Origin: Protaetia brevitarsis
Lineage: Eukaryota; Arthropoda; Insecta; Coleoptera; Scarabaeidae
NCBI GenBank assembly: GCA_004143645.1
Contig: RXPK01000157.1
Coordinates: 1,993,639 to 2,057,638, forward strand
Length of the DNA stretch: 64,000 nucleotides
Direction of reading: 5' to 3'
The notes below the pieces were generated by a model, which did not search any database, was not told the origin of the DNA, and was given only the letters and a program-made list of their open reading frames with translations. Below are positions 9,907 to 20,699 of this stretch, piece after piece. A program made the position numbers and the translations under genes. The number at the start of each line of letters is the position of its first letter. Position 1 is the stretch's first letter.

Positions 9907-11608
9907 TTAAAATGAGTTTTTGAAATTACTTATAATGGCGGATACAAAAAGGAAGAGGCCCATTGGTATGTTCAATGAATAATCCTTCAGATTTTGCTGG
10001 TATAAAAAATTGTTAGAATATTGTGTTTCCATTAACCTACGGCATATTTGTTGCAATGGTCTTGTCGAAGAATTTATAAGTTGTTTCAAATAGCCTAAAT
10101 AGCTTTCAAAAGCAAATGCTGCAAAATTATCCATAAACTAAGTGAATCAGTGATTCATAAACATCATCTTTCAAATGAATTAAATTATGGACGTTGTAAA
10201 CAAGAAAGTCATCCCCATGTATTTTCTTGAATGTTTAACGAAAATATTTAATAATTCACCAGCAAGATCTATATTGCTGATACTGCAATGTAGTAACATA
10301 AAATGTTCGTAAATAGCAACATCTGCGATACCTTTAAGTACTACTGGTCCTAAATATAAAACAAAACTCCTAAGTTCTGTTGCTTTCCAACGTAGTACTC
10401 CGATATTGCTCTAGGTTTTCTATCAAATTCACAAGGAATATATTTTCTCAAATGATGTAAATGGTTGGATATTAAAGTTACGTCTCGATTGCACATTCTA
10501 ACCTGCAATGGACCACTAGTCCAACTAATCAGTAATTTTCTTACAACACCAAGACATACGTTGTGCATGTAGTCGATAGGAAACTGACTAACTAAGCCAA
10601 TGGGGAGTTTGATTAATGGTGATGTCCCTACATGATGGTCTTCATCTGTTTGCGTTAAAAATGATTCATCTGTCCTAAGTTGTGAACAGATATTTTTAAA
10701 AACAACCCTCCTATTTGCATATTCTCCTGGATCCATACACTTTTCACACGGAATAATAAGCTGTATGAGTTTTTATACATTTAAGATAAGTTCTAGCAGG
10801 TGCATCGCAAATAATAAAAAGTACCTTCACATTAGAATGACGATTGCGATATAAAAAGCCATATTCGAGTAGTTCTCTTAACTCTTTAATAAAATCATCT
10901 AAAAAGGTATTTAAAGGAGAAGGTTTAGAGGTGGTACAGGAAAGAGCTACAACAAATGGATTACTATTGACATTATGAACTCGTCCTAAGATAGGCCATA
11001 ATTGTACATTCGAGTTATTAAATAATGGTATTCCATCAACATTAAATATTAAATCAAATGTAGTATCAAGAAGGTTATCGGAATTTTCAATTAAACATCT
11101 TAAATGTGTTAAAATGCCAAAATAGCACAATTCGCCGTTGTCAAGTTGTACAACATTGGTGCTTGCTTACAGGTGTTTTTAGAAGTGTTCTACTATCAAA
11201 TGGCAATTCGGTATGATAAGGGCTCAAAATATGTAATAAATCTGTAACCGCGCAACGAGGTATTTTATGTTTAACAGTCCATAACTGCAATTCATTTGAT
11301 AATGAGTTCGGAATAGTTACAGGTTCTACTTCCAAATTGATTGAATCTACATTTTCATCAAATATTTCTGTAAAATTAGAATAACAATTATTTGAAACTT
11401 CAGGATCGCCAACTTTATTAGTACTATCACCAACTGTAAGACTGATGCTGTTATCAACATTAATTTGGTTATCATCTAACTTAGGTGGTATGTTTCCAAT
11501 AAAATTTATATTTCTTATTATTCGTTCATATGAGCTGTTTAGTGTATCTGCAATTCTACGATAAATTTGTCTCTGCCCGACAATTTCTTTTCTTTTTCTT
11601 TTTAACAT
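9907..11608 (-). pseudogene. Decayed tnp2/CMC (EnSpm-like) transposase
   Basis: Read leftwards from a Met at 11608, four consecutive frames carry one protein: a basic N-terminus, a central part (FNVDGIPLFNNSNVQLWPIL, CDAPARTYLKCI), a block with FPIDYMHNVCLGVVRKLL, then YNVHNLIHLKDDVY and DNFAAFAFESYLGYLKQLI. From memory this order is that of arthropod and cnidarian proteins related to the tnp2/Plavaka group of CACTA-like transposases, in which Asp in VDG and DYMH are conserved. Frame changes lie near 11135, 10740, 10350 and 10200. I could not find TIRs. The superfamily name is less certain than its transposase nature. Confidence 0.6.
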
Positions 11609-11710
11609 TTTTACTAAAAATAAAACCCTAAATATTATATTATTATTTTGATAATCGTATAACAGATGACATATATTTGAAGCACATTTCGATAGTAAAG
11701 CTGTAATCAT

Positions 11711-12104
11711 CAGTAAATCATAATAAACAGCTACGCTACAGTTATCCTTATTTTATCAGCCTTTAATAGTCATTCAGATGTTGTTTTTAGCACTATTGGG
11801 GCACATAAAAAATTGAATAATTGAGAGAATGATTCTCTCGCACGCTTTTATATCTTGTAGACCTACTGAGAGACGTATTTGTCCTCTTCAATTTTATTAC
11901 GATTTTGCATTGTTATTATGTTGCAATCAATTTTTATATATATCAATGTACTTATAAATAATTACTGAGCTTGAGAAATGTTGTATCGGTAGCAGATTGC
12001 TCAATTAGCCGTTTTCTTCCTCATTTTGAATGTAACCTTTGGACCGTTTTTATCTTGGAAAACAATTAAAATTGTACGATACATATTAGGTACCAAAATA
12101 AATC
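11711..12104. other. Non-coding spacer
   Basis: No gene is seen. A 17-bp near-perfect palindrome (GAGAGAATGATTCTCTC) lies near 11823-11839. Confidence 0.4.
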
Positions 12105-12600
12105 ATCTATAGAGTTGTGGTCGTATTTGAAGAGAATTTTAAGATACAATAGATTTAGTAATATTTTACGAAAAAGGAAATCACGATATGATTGTTGTGT
12201 ATGCCGATGCCGATTGGGCTGGGGACGAAAGTAACCGCAAATCCACAACCGGAATTCTTTTCAAGATCTTTGGCGGAACTGTTTTGTGGTGTACAAGGAA
12301 ACAAACAAACGTTGCTATGTCATCAACTGAAGCAGAGTATGTTGCTTTAGCGGAAGCAGCTCGAGAAGGAGTATAGTTATTGAATTTACTTCATGACTTT
12401 GGTTATGCAGAAAGAATTATTAAAATTTATGACGATAACCAATCCTGTATAAATTTAACGAAGAGATCGAAACTTGACGTTAAATATAATTTTATTAAAG
12501 ACAAAATAGTTTCAATTGAATAAGTTTTCACTAAGAATCAAGTTGCAGATATCTTAATAAAAATTTAAGAGGCGAACCTTTCATAAATTTAAGGAATTGT
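12105..12600 (+). pseudogene. pol: Copia RT end and RNase H
   Basis: A thumb helix (SYLKRILRY, frame 1) changes frame into EKGNHDMIVVYADADWAG and runs to the stop at 12374-12376. Past that stop the same reading continues with DDNQSCI. ADADWAG, SSTEAEY and DDNQSCI are the usual copia RNase H signatures with the catalytic acids. Catalytic YVDD is absent because of truncation. Confidence 0.8.
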
Positions 12601-12632
12601 GATTAAATTAAGTAGATTTGATTAAGAAGGAG

Positions 12633-12858
12633 TGTTGAGAATAATCAAATTCCTTAACTTTCTACTCGTAGCACATTTTACATTCTCTACTCGTAGGGCA
12701 TTATATGTACCATGTTCATGTCATGTAAGGTTGTTGTTCGTGTTGAATACTTACCGCTCTTATTTTAGTGTGCGTTTATGTCTAGTTAAATAAGTGAATT
12801 GCTCTTTATTCTCTTTCAATAAACAAATGTTTATAACATACTCGCGTTTTGCTCAACA
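12633..12858 (+). repeat. Copia 3' LTR
   Basis: A 226-bp segment bounded by TGTTGAG and CTCAACA, a 7-bp inverted repeat of the TG...CA type. It lies directly after a polypurine tract and has an AATAAA signal at 12818-12823. Its partner 5' LTR is not in the window. Confidence 0.8.
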
Positions 12859-12869
12859 TTAATCAAACA

Positions 12870-13340
12870 ATGGAACTTCCAAAAGAGAAATGTTTGCCAG
12901 GATCGATGTCTCCAAAAGTACCATATTGTCTTGTTGAGGATGAAGCATTTGGTCTGCATAAACATTTTTTTTTTCGACCATAGAGTAGACATAACTTAAC
13001 AGTGAATAAAGGAATCTTCAACTATCGTCTCTGTAGAGCTCGAAGGTTTGTTGAATGCACCTTTGGAATCTTAAGTAACAAGTGGAGAATATTTCATCGC
13101 CCCATAAAGTTGACGCCTGACTTCGCTGTAGATATGGTTAAGGCGTGTATTGTATTGCATAACTTCGTTCGAGACCGAAATGGCTACGAAGTGGAGGATA
13201 CACTCACTGTCACAGGGTTTAATGATATACCTAGAGCAGAAACAGTGCGAGGGGGATTTTCAGCAAATAATATGAGAAATATTTTCACTGAGTATTTCGT
13301 AAGTGAGATTGTATCTGTGAAATGGCAATATAATAAAATA
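12870..13340 (+). pseudogene. Harbinger transposase 2, C-terminal part
   Basis: The frame begins inside the catalytic domain, with the second Asp in VEDEAFGL, a break at an in-frame TAG near 12982 next to a T10 run, and the Glu block ARRFVECTFGILSNKWRIF. It then continues to the normal end region (NNMRNIFTEYFVSE). The N-terminus and first Asp are missing; the copia LTR ends 12 bp upstream, so the copia piece probably truncates it. Confidence 0.8.
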
Positions 13341-13788
13341 TTTAATGATACCTTACCAAAGAAAAAGGAAGTAGAAGCTGATTATATATGCAAGGTTTAT
13401 ATATACATATTTGATTCCTACAATAGAACCATCAGTATTTTAAGTAGCAGTATCAGTGAACGAGCCCTTGGTAATAAGATTGAGGATGATTCAAAGAATT
13501 ATACTTCGCAAAAACGAAAAGTTAATGTTCTTAGAGAAACATCTTTATCTCGTAAGTGTACAAGAGATACCCAATATCAATTTTAATTTCAATTTTTAGG
13601 CAAAAAGAAAGTGGATTTAGTTGAAGTGGCTCTTTTGCAGAAACTAAATGAACCACTTCCACAAAAGCAAGATGGTGTAGATCACTTTTGCAATTATAGA
13701 GGGAGTGAATTAAGAAAAATCAGTAATCAACAAAGATCCGAGGTGTAGCTTCAGTTTATGCAGATTATACATAATGTTTTATATAATA
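13341..13788 (+). pseudogene. MADF/BESS-like partner remnant
   Basis: After the transposase tail, the same strand carries a Lys-rich segment and, from about 13600, a frame with KKKVDLVEVALLQKL and SELRKISNQQRSEVQLQF. This resembles the C-terminus of Harbinger partner proteins with a BESS-like helix. The link to the transposase frame upstream is probably a deletion joint. It ends just before an AATAAA near 13785. Confidence 0.45.
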
Positions 13789-13880
13789 AAGATTATTTTT
13801 TTTTAATAATAACATTATATAGCTTGTAGTGGTTTTATTTAGAAGTAATTTATATAAATTAATTTATGTGTATGTTAAAA

Positions 13881-14060
13881 TCTGGCATTTTTTACACGTT
13901 CCCATTGCCCATCAACTGCCCCATGTTCTATAACATATTTTGCATAAGTATCTCTAACTGTGCTTGCAAGATTACTATGAGCATTACTGCCTACATTTGA
14001 AACAGGGTACATTACATACCCCATTTTCTTCATCATCTACATCAGTGAGGTGTGTTGAAT
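13881..14060 (-). pseudogene. Harbinger transposase C-terminal scrap
   Basis: The minus-strand frame SNAHSNLASTVRDTYAKYVI, followed by GAVDGQWERVKN and a stop, resembles the end of HARBI1-like transposases (RDxFxxYF...W). It converges on the partner remnant on plus, which is the usual convergent Harbinger layout, so these two pieces may belong together. Confidence 0.4.
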
Positions 14061-14224
14061 GGTACGTTCGCCTTTGTTGAGGTTCATGTTTCTCGCAGTC
14101 TTATGCAAGGACATACATTGCTAGTAACGTGCCATACATATACACATGTGATACTGTAATAACAAAATGTTCTCATATAAATTTATTTTATTGTTTTATC
14201 TAATTATAACATTTGCATAAATTC

Positions 14225-14476
14225 ATTTCTTCAATCTAGAAGCATCCAATGTCTCTGGTCCCCATTTTTGTCGATTCCTTCCTACAAGTTTCTCATAGTT
14301 TATCTGCATTTTCTGGAATGAAAAACATTTTTAATAGGACTTAAGTCCAGACTAATTAGAGGGTAGGTCAATACTTGTTAAATATATGTTTGCGGATCGT
14401 ATCCATTCTTGCACAATTTGCGGTTTCTGCACGAGACAATTATCGTGCTGAAACACAAAATTGTCCCATATTTACC
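14225..14476 (-). pseudogene. Tc1/mariner transposase relic
   Basis: On the minus strand, the frame WDNFVFQHDNCLVQKPQIVQ carries the second catalytic Asp block of Tc1-like transposases (FQHDN). A decayed counterpart of the third block, with internal stops (LPSN-stop-SGLKSY), and a tail RNRQKWGPETLDASRL follow. It is a short, old relic with no terminal repeats recognised. Confidence 0.55.
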
Positions 14477-15520
14477 GATAGCATCATCAGATTTATAAGG
14501 ATGCCTTGATTTTTGCAACCCGTACTGCTTTCATTTCAACTATTCATTGTTCTAATTTTTTACTATTAAAAATATAAGAGAGACCTAATATTAGTGTCGA
14601 GATATACAATCGCAGACAAGAGTTTATTCCAATGTATTTTTCAGTATTAGGTAAGTTGTAAAAAAGCAATGAAAAGCTACCTATTTAGAAAGTATTGAGA
14701 AATAATAAAAAAAATTAAAGTTATGCAAAATTTTGATTGAAATGTTTTATTAATTTTATGATGAAAGAATATGCGTATGACATTTATCCATAACTGTAAG
14801 TATTTTAGTTATGCGAGGTTTCAATGAAAAATATGTTCATACATATGTTATAAGAGGCGAATATCAGATAAACACAAATGCTTTCCTTTGTGGTTTTTGC
14901 CGCAAACTTGTTGTGCCTTAAACTGAATGGATACCCTTATTTGAAAACTAAATCAAAGTCGTCAAAACAACTTCCATACACAATTTACCAAATGAATAGC
15001 GGACATATAATATGAGTTCATCAAATACGAGTAAACATTACGTATGTGAGCAACTCTTCGGCTGGCATAAATAAAATTACCTCCATTAAACACAGTTGTA
15101 TATATAGTTCAACCTGAGAATATATAATCAGAATCGCAATTCAGATTGTTAACCTTTTTGTGGGGGGAGCTGTACATAATTTTTTGTACACCTTTTCTCG
15201 TTCGTCGCTGTTTAGAATGCCTGCAACTATACATTCAAATTCCTTTTTCGATATTCAGATATTATGTAATCTAAAAATATATTTTACGCAAAAAGTAAGA
15301 ATTTGAATTACGAAGAAAAAAAAAACAAAATGCTGCATATTTTTTAGAACACCGATTTATAGTAAATTACGAACTCCATAATTATTCCTCAGACCTAGCC
15401 ATCAATGAGTAACGGACATAGTATCTAAGTATATCCTCGCAAGACATCTCATAATGTGATCTTTAATACAAAAATTAACAATTTTTTTTTTTCTGAAACT
15501 ATCAGTATATATTTTTAAAC
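14477..15520. other. AT-rich non-coding stretch
   Basis: I find no gene, terminal repeat or structured repeat on either strand. Confidence 0.5.
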
Positions 15521-15522
15521 TA

Positions 15523-17749
15523 CAGTGCACTCTCGATTTTCCGGGGGCCGATTATCCGGTTTGCCGCTTAACCGTGCTAACATCTCAAAAGTGGATTAAC
15601 CGTGCCGGCACGGTTAATCCGCAATTCCCCCACTAAAACCGTGCTGCAGACAGGTCCAGACACGCTCATTTTACACACCGCCTAGACGATTCACATTGTT
15701 GTAAAGTGACTAGATACGAGAGCGTTATAAATGGGAAATAGAGTTTTACCGTTCTAGTAAAATAACATTGTGCTTGCTTAATGTCGTCAAAACGAAAACG
15801 TGTTGTTTTGTCTATCCAACAAAAGCTGGAAATTGTAAATAAACTAGAAAATGGAGTTGGTGTTAAAAACGTAGCAATACAATATAATGTGGGCGAGCAA
15901 ACAGTGCGTGATATTAAATCTAATAAAGAACACCTAATAAAATATGCGGCTAATTCTGATAGTGCCAGTGGTTTATCAAAACGAAAAACGATGAAACCAG
16001 CAACCTATCAAGAATTAGACAACGCCATGGTAACTTGGTTTAATCAGCAAAGAAGTGCGGCAATTCCCGTTTCAGGAACCATTTGTGCAAGTAAAGCAAA
16101 ATTTTTGTTCGATGCACTGGGAATGGAAGGTGAATTTAATGCGTCTTCAGGGTGGTTGACGAGATTTAAAAAGCGCCATGGTATTCGTCAAATAAGTATG
16201 CACGGAGAAAAGCTAAGCAACGATGAAGTCGCAGCTCGGGCTTTCGTAAAAGACTTTCGTTTGTTTATTGAGAGTGAAAATTTACTCCCCGCACAAATAT
16301 ACAATGCCGACGAAACTGGTTTGTATTGGAAATGTCTGCCAACAAAAACGCTTGCTTCTGTGAAGGAGCGTCAAGCACCAGGTCACAAATCTTCGAAAGA
16401 ACGTTTAACTGCTATGTGTTGTGCAAATGCTGACGGTACCCATAAAGTAAAGCTTTGTGTTATTGGGAAGGCAAAAAGACCGCGGTCTTTTAAAGGAACG
16501 GATGTTTTAAACTTGCCTGTAGATTATTTCAATCAAAAGGGTGCGTGGGATGGATAGAGCAATTTTTAAAGAATGGTTTGATAAAAAGTTTGTGCCCCAG
16601 GTAAAGACGCATCTCCAATCTCTTGGATTACCTCAAAAAGCTGTACTGCTATTGGACAATGCTCCATCTCATCCTCCCGAATTAACGTTGAAATCAAGCG
16701 ATGGGCAGATATTTGTTAAATATTTACCACCAAATGTAACAGCCCTGATTCAGCCGATGGATCAGGGCGTGATAGCCACAATGAAACGTCATTATCGTAG
16801 TGGTTTGCTTCAAATAGTGAGTGATGAACATTCTGATCTAAAAACGTTTTGGAAGAACCTAACCTTATTGGATGCAATCTACGAACTGGAAAAGGCCTGG
16901 GGCAAAGTGCGGTCAACAACACTACAAAAATCTTGGAAGAAAATATTCCGTTATGATGAAGATCAAAATGAAGACATTGATTCTGACGACGACGATGCTG
17001 AGTTTAACATACCACTTGCCGAACTGCGTAGCATTTACGTGCCCAGAATAGATGCGAAGATGTTGACATACAAAACATTGAAGAGTGGTTGCATATTGAC
17101 GAGTCTTTACCAGGGTACATGACACTTACAGAAGAGGATATTGTTAATCGCATTTGTGACAATGTGAAGAAGGTGGAAGTAGTGACAACAATTCATACGG
17201 AGATCTTGTAATCGAAAACCGAATTCCACACTCCCGTGCTCTTGAACACGTGCAAGGTCTTTTGGAGTACTTAGAGCAGCAGGGCAATGAGTTGTTACCT
17301 ATAAAACTTGCTTTACATAATCTTCGTGCCGACATTAGGTGCAAAGCCAATAGGAATACAAAACAATCAACAATAAATGATTATTTTGGAAAAGATTAAA
17401 ATGAATAGATCACAAATCACATTAAATCATTAAACGAGTGAAAAATTAAGAATTACTTTTCATTTTCTTGTATTTTTGGTTGTTTCTTCTAAATTTCATA
17501 CTTTTTGTTTGTTGTGTATTTAAATCCGTACATTTATAGATACGTGTCTACATGTAACGTACAGATATCTTTTAAATGTATTTTGTACATTCAGAATTTA
17601 GAGAAAACTTACAAATAGATACATATACATAAATATAGAGTTTTTTGCGTTTCGTCTTACCATTTATCTGTGATTCCCGATTATCCGTGATTTCCGATTA
17701 TCCGTGCACCCCTTCCCGGTCATTACCCCGGATAATCGAGAGTGCACTG
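15523..17749 (+). mobile_element. Complete pogo/Tigger-type DNA transposon
   Basis: 2227 bp bounded by inverted repeats CAGTGCACTCTCGA...(TCGAGAGTGCACTG) and flanked by TA on both sides (15521-15522 and 17750-17751), the target duplication of this group. The motif CCGATTATCCG recurs just inside both ends (about 15548, 17675 and 17695), probably as transposase binding sites. One transposase gene fills the middle. Both ends are intact, but the gene has three small frameshifts. Confidence 0.9.
15781..17399 (+). pseudogene. Tigger/jerky-like transposase with C-terminal PIP box
   Basis: A pseudogene of about 540 codons. Residues 1-55 form a psq/CENP-B type helix-turn-helix (SIQQKLEIVNKLENG); about 65-135 a second, Tc5-type DNA-binding domain (GWLTRFKKRHGI); and about 165-390 a DDE/D domain with Asp in YNADETGLYW, LLLDNAPSH and QPMDQGV. 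Frameshifts occur at about 16549 (an extra G in a G run), 17050 and 17165; the frame then resumes with IEEWLHIDESLPGY and finally a stop at 17397-17399. The end reads QSTINDYF (17364-17387), a PCNA-interacting (PIP) motif as known for pogo transposase. It would excise and reinsert the element at TA. Confidence 0.9.
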
Positions 17750-17751
17750 TA

Positions 17752-18019
17752 TTAATTCAGCGACAAAAAAAGATCTTAACCAATCACAAAAGTCGCTTAC
17801 TATCTTCCCCAAGATATGTTTCCAGCGTAGACAAATTTTTTAATATTTTCAAACTTGTCTCCATTTTGTACTGTTTTTATGGAAAATTCGTTTCAAATTT
17901 TTAATTTGACTTCAGTAACCGTTTGTAGTAGGATAAACAGTCTAATAAGTGACCGGTACCCAATGAATGACCATTATAAACTATGTTAAAAGTTTTTAAG
18001 AAACCTTTAAAATGAATTT
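17752..18019. other. AT-rich non-coding spacer
   Basis: Nothing recognisable between the Tigger right end and the LINE fragment. Confidence 0.4.
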
Positions 18020-18211
18020 GTTGTTGCATGGTTTTGTGTTAATAAGCTATCATTAAATTTTAGAAAAAACAAAATACATCTTTTTTCGTACTTTGCAAAA
18101 AGGTTGGATACACGTTTATTGATACACATTAATAATGAGCAATTGAAATCCTCTGAATCGGTAACCCTTTTGGGTTTAACTCTTACACCCACCTTAAATT
18201 GGGATAATCAT
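18020..18211 (+). pseudogene. LINE A, RT fragment 1
   Basis: The plus-strand frame VNKLSLNFRKNKIH...SVTLLGLTLTPTLNW fits the segment just after the catalytic motif of CR1/jockey-like LINE reverse transcriptases (NKLxLN...LGLxLDxxLxW). It stops at 18211, where a gypsy LTR starts. Continuations of the same type of protein on the same strand appear at 21632 and 23855, so one LINE copy is cut into three. Confidence 0.6.
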
Positions 18212-18323
18212 TGTAACGTAGGTTGTTTGTGCATTAATTATTAGGAGTATATATCCTCCATGTAATTAAACAAGGTTCAGCTTATACACTAACTTTATTG
18301 GCAACCTTTACAATACAAAATAC
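18212..18323 (-). repeat. Gypsy-4 LTR (left, 3')
   Basis: Starts TGTAACGTAGGTTG on plus and is shared with 21521-21631. On the minus strand it ends with TTACA and contains CAATAAAG. Confidence 0.7.
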
Positions 18324-18392
18324 TTATTCAGTGCTACCACCTTCACATCCCCCTTTCTTAGGATGGAATTCAAGAACACGATTTGAGCATTC

Positions 18393-18535
18393 GTCGTTCT
18401 CACCTAACACTCATATCTAAAATCTTACTCAATTTCGTATTCAAGAATAATGAGTGACTCATTCGTTGCTCAAAACGAAATGAAATGTGAGTAAAATGTA
18501 AGCGAGATTTTAGTGTTGGTGAAAATAACCTTAGA
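18393..18535. repeat. MITE-like imperfect palindrome
   Basis: A left arm beginning TTCTCACCTAACACT and a right arm ending AGTGTTGGTGAAAA are near reverse complements. Related ACTCA/AAATCT blocks are repeated in inverted order between them. It has no coding capacity. It is probably a small foldback or MITE; target duplications are not clear. Confidence 0.45.
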
Positions 18536-18776
18536 TGCTGCTCAGAGTAGAGTTTGTTCATTAACTATTGTAATAGAAAGTGTTAGATAAATTTATAAAA
18601 ATAGATCACGATTTCAATGAATTCATTGAACATGTTAATAATGATTTACAAATTCCAAGGTAAAAAAAAAATCAAATATTGCTTTATATTCTGCATTATG
18701 ACTAACACGTCTGTATTTAGGTTAATATTAAGAGATGTAGAAAATCCGCTAGAAATGTATCACATGGAGAAGTAAT

Positions 18777-19892
18777 TCAAAGATACAGATTTTCACGATA
18801 CACTATACAGGACATACTGCTGCCATTGAATTGTTCAAAATTCTGGACCGAATAATCTTTAACAAAGTTTTCAAATCGCGTTAGCATTGATTTTACTCCG
18901 CGTGAATGTACAGTGTGCTTTCGTGTGAATCCGAAAAACTTTACACCTAAAATGAGATACTTGCCAAAGGATCGCACTATTCCCGTACGTCCATTCTATA
19001 ATAATGGTGTAGATTACGCCGGACCGTTTATAATAAAGGACGGCAAATTAAGAAATCGCAAATTTATTATGTGTGCTTTGTAACGAAGGCGGTGCACATA
19101 GAATTAGCGACCGACCTTACAGCTGATTCTTTTGTGAATTGTTTAAAGAGATTCGTTGGTAGACGAGGAATTGTAAAAATCTATATTCAGATAATCCTAC
19201 TAATTTTAAGGGAGCTCACAACGAATTTTTAAAGGTAATAGCTAATATAAAAAACACTTCTAATGTTAGGGAATATTGCAGTGTAAACGAAATAAATTGG
19301 AACTTCATTCCACCTCGAACTCCATATTTCGGTGGTATTTGGGAGGCCACAGTTAAATCTGCAAAATATTATCTAAAACGTATCATTAGTGACACTCGCT
19401 TAACGTACGAATCGTTTTACGCAATCCTTGTCCAAATTGAATCCATTCTAAATTCCCGACCTTTGTACCCTTTGTCCAACGACCCTAACGTCTTACAGGC
19501 ATGCATTGACACCTGGCCACTTCTTAATTGGAGATACTCTTACATCTTTGCCTCAAGAAAATCTGCTACAGATTCCCACCAGCAGGTTGACTCATTATCA
19601 ACATTTACAAACGTTGATACAGCATTTCTGGAAACGATGGTCTACGGAATACCTCCACACATTACAACAAAGGAACAAGTGGATGGTCGACAGCTCTGGA
19701 AAAGTTGAAGTCAACGATTTAGTGTTATTAAGGGAAGACAACTTGCCACCTTTGAAATGGACCATGGGGAGGATTACTCAGATAAATCCCAGCGCGGATA
19801 ACAAGATCCGTCTGGTAACTGTCCGTACCAATGGAGGAACCTTTGAGCGACGAGTGAACCGAATATGTTGTTTTCCGAAGAATCAAGAGTGA
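18777..19892 (+). pseudogene. pol: BEL/Pao integrase and Pol tail
   Basis: The integrase core appears over several frames, with first Asp in GVDYAGPF, second in YSDNPTNF and Glu in FGGIWEATVKSAK. NSRPLYPLSNDP and the tail MTPGHFLIGD...GGTFERRVNRICCFP follow. At 19499-19506 a 4-nt tandem duplication of GCAT throws the frame, so the last part is read in another frame (19506-19892). All three catalytic residues remain readable, but the gene is broken at least three times. Confidence 0.85.
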
Positions 19893-20042
19893 TTAGTGCT
19901 GTTGTTATTTTGTTTTTTACAATCTCATTTTGAATTGACATTTTTTTTGACAGTCTAACTATGCTTTTGTAATTAATTATCTTGGTTCTATATTATTTTT
20001 TGCATTTCATGTTGTAAGTAGGTCTTTCAAGGCCGCCGGAAT

Positions 20043-20190
20043 ATGTTAAGTACAGTAGGTATGATATAAGTGTATTAAAAGGCTTGCCCTAAGAAATACA
20101 GACCAGTCGCACAGTTGACTCGAGCGAGCACGCATTTGTTTGATTTCTCAACCCACCCATCGCATCTAAACGCAAGTAACACAAACAGTG
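20043..20190 (+). repeat. BEL-1 3' LTR
   Basis: Begins TGTTAAG just after a polypurine-like tract and ends near AACACA, about 148 bp. The right end is inferred from where the gypsy protease frame resumes. Confidence 0.5.
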
Positions 20191-20199
20191 TGCCTAAAC

Positions 20200-20530
20200 A
20201 TCCTATACCTGAGAACAAACCTTGATACTCTTTAACTAAGTCAGAATATTCATGAATATTGCATTCAACACTGTCCACTTTTACTATAAGATTTAAATTT
20301 ATGCTTGAGTTAAGACTTGAATTTGAATCTACAATGTAAAAATTTAATTTGTACAGTTTATTATTTCTCATACATTGAATGCTACATGCACCCAAAACTT
20401 TCAATCTATCCCCTGTATATGAGCGCAAATTCAAATATGACTTACAAAGAACATTCTCAGTATAACCTAAAGATTTAAATATTTTAATTGGTAAAATATT
20501 GACCATGGCCCCTCTATCTATTTTTAACCT
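20200..20530 (-). pseudogene. Gypsy-4 protease with altered active site
   Basis: The minus-strand frame reads the retropepsin fold ending in LVKEYQGLFSGIGCLG, the usual linker to RT. The active-site triad, normally Asp-Thr/Ser-Gly, here reads Asp-Arg-Gly (in IDRGAMVNILP, near 20505-20520), so the enzyme could not work. A non-homologous tail beyond 20200 comes from BEL LTR sequence. Confidence 0.75.
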
Positions 20531-20699
20531 TACTGTTTCGTGATTAATTTGTAAGTGTGTCCATCATTGATTATTATTACTTATAACATTTTCCTCGGTT
20601 ACACTACCTACATATAAAAAATAATCTGTGTTATTATCGTTTACAACTACTTCTTTAACCTCACTAATTTTCTTTTTTTTTTTTCGTTAGTATTCGTTT

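Larger units (their letters stand above)
12105..12858 (+). mobile_element. Ty1/copia 3' end with LTR
   Basis: The last part of copia Pol (RT end and RNase H) is followed by a purine-rich tract (AAGAAGGAG) and one LTR. The element is 5'-truncated near 12105. It abuts a Harbinger remnant from 12870, but no target duplication can be shown because the 5' end is lost. Confidence 0.8.
18777..20192 (+). mobile_element. BEL/Pao element 1, integrase and 3' LTR
   Basis: A 5'-truncated BEL copy: integrase and Pol C-terminus, then a GC/purine-rich tract (GGCCGCCGGAAT, about 20031-20042) and an LTR from TGTTAAGTACAG (20043) to about 20190. After it the gypsy-4 protease frame resumes, so the BEL fragment sits inside gypsy-4. 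Confidence 0.75.
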
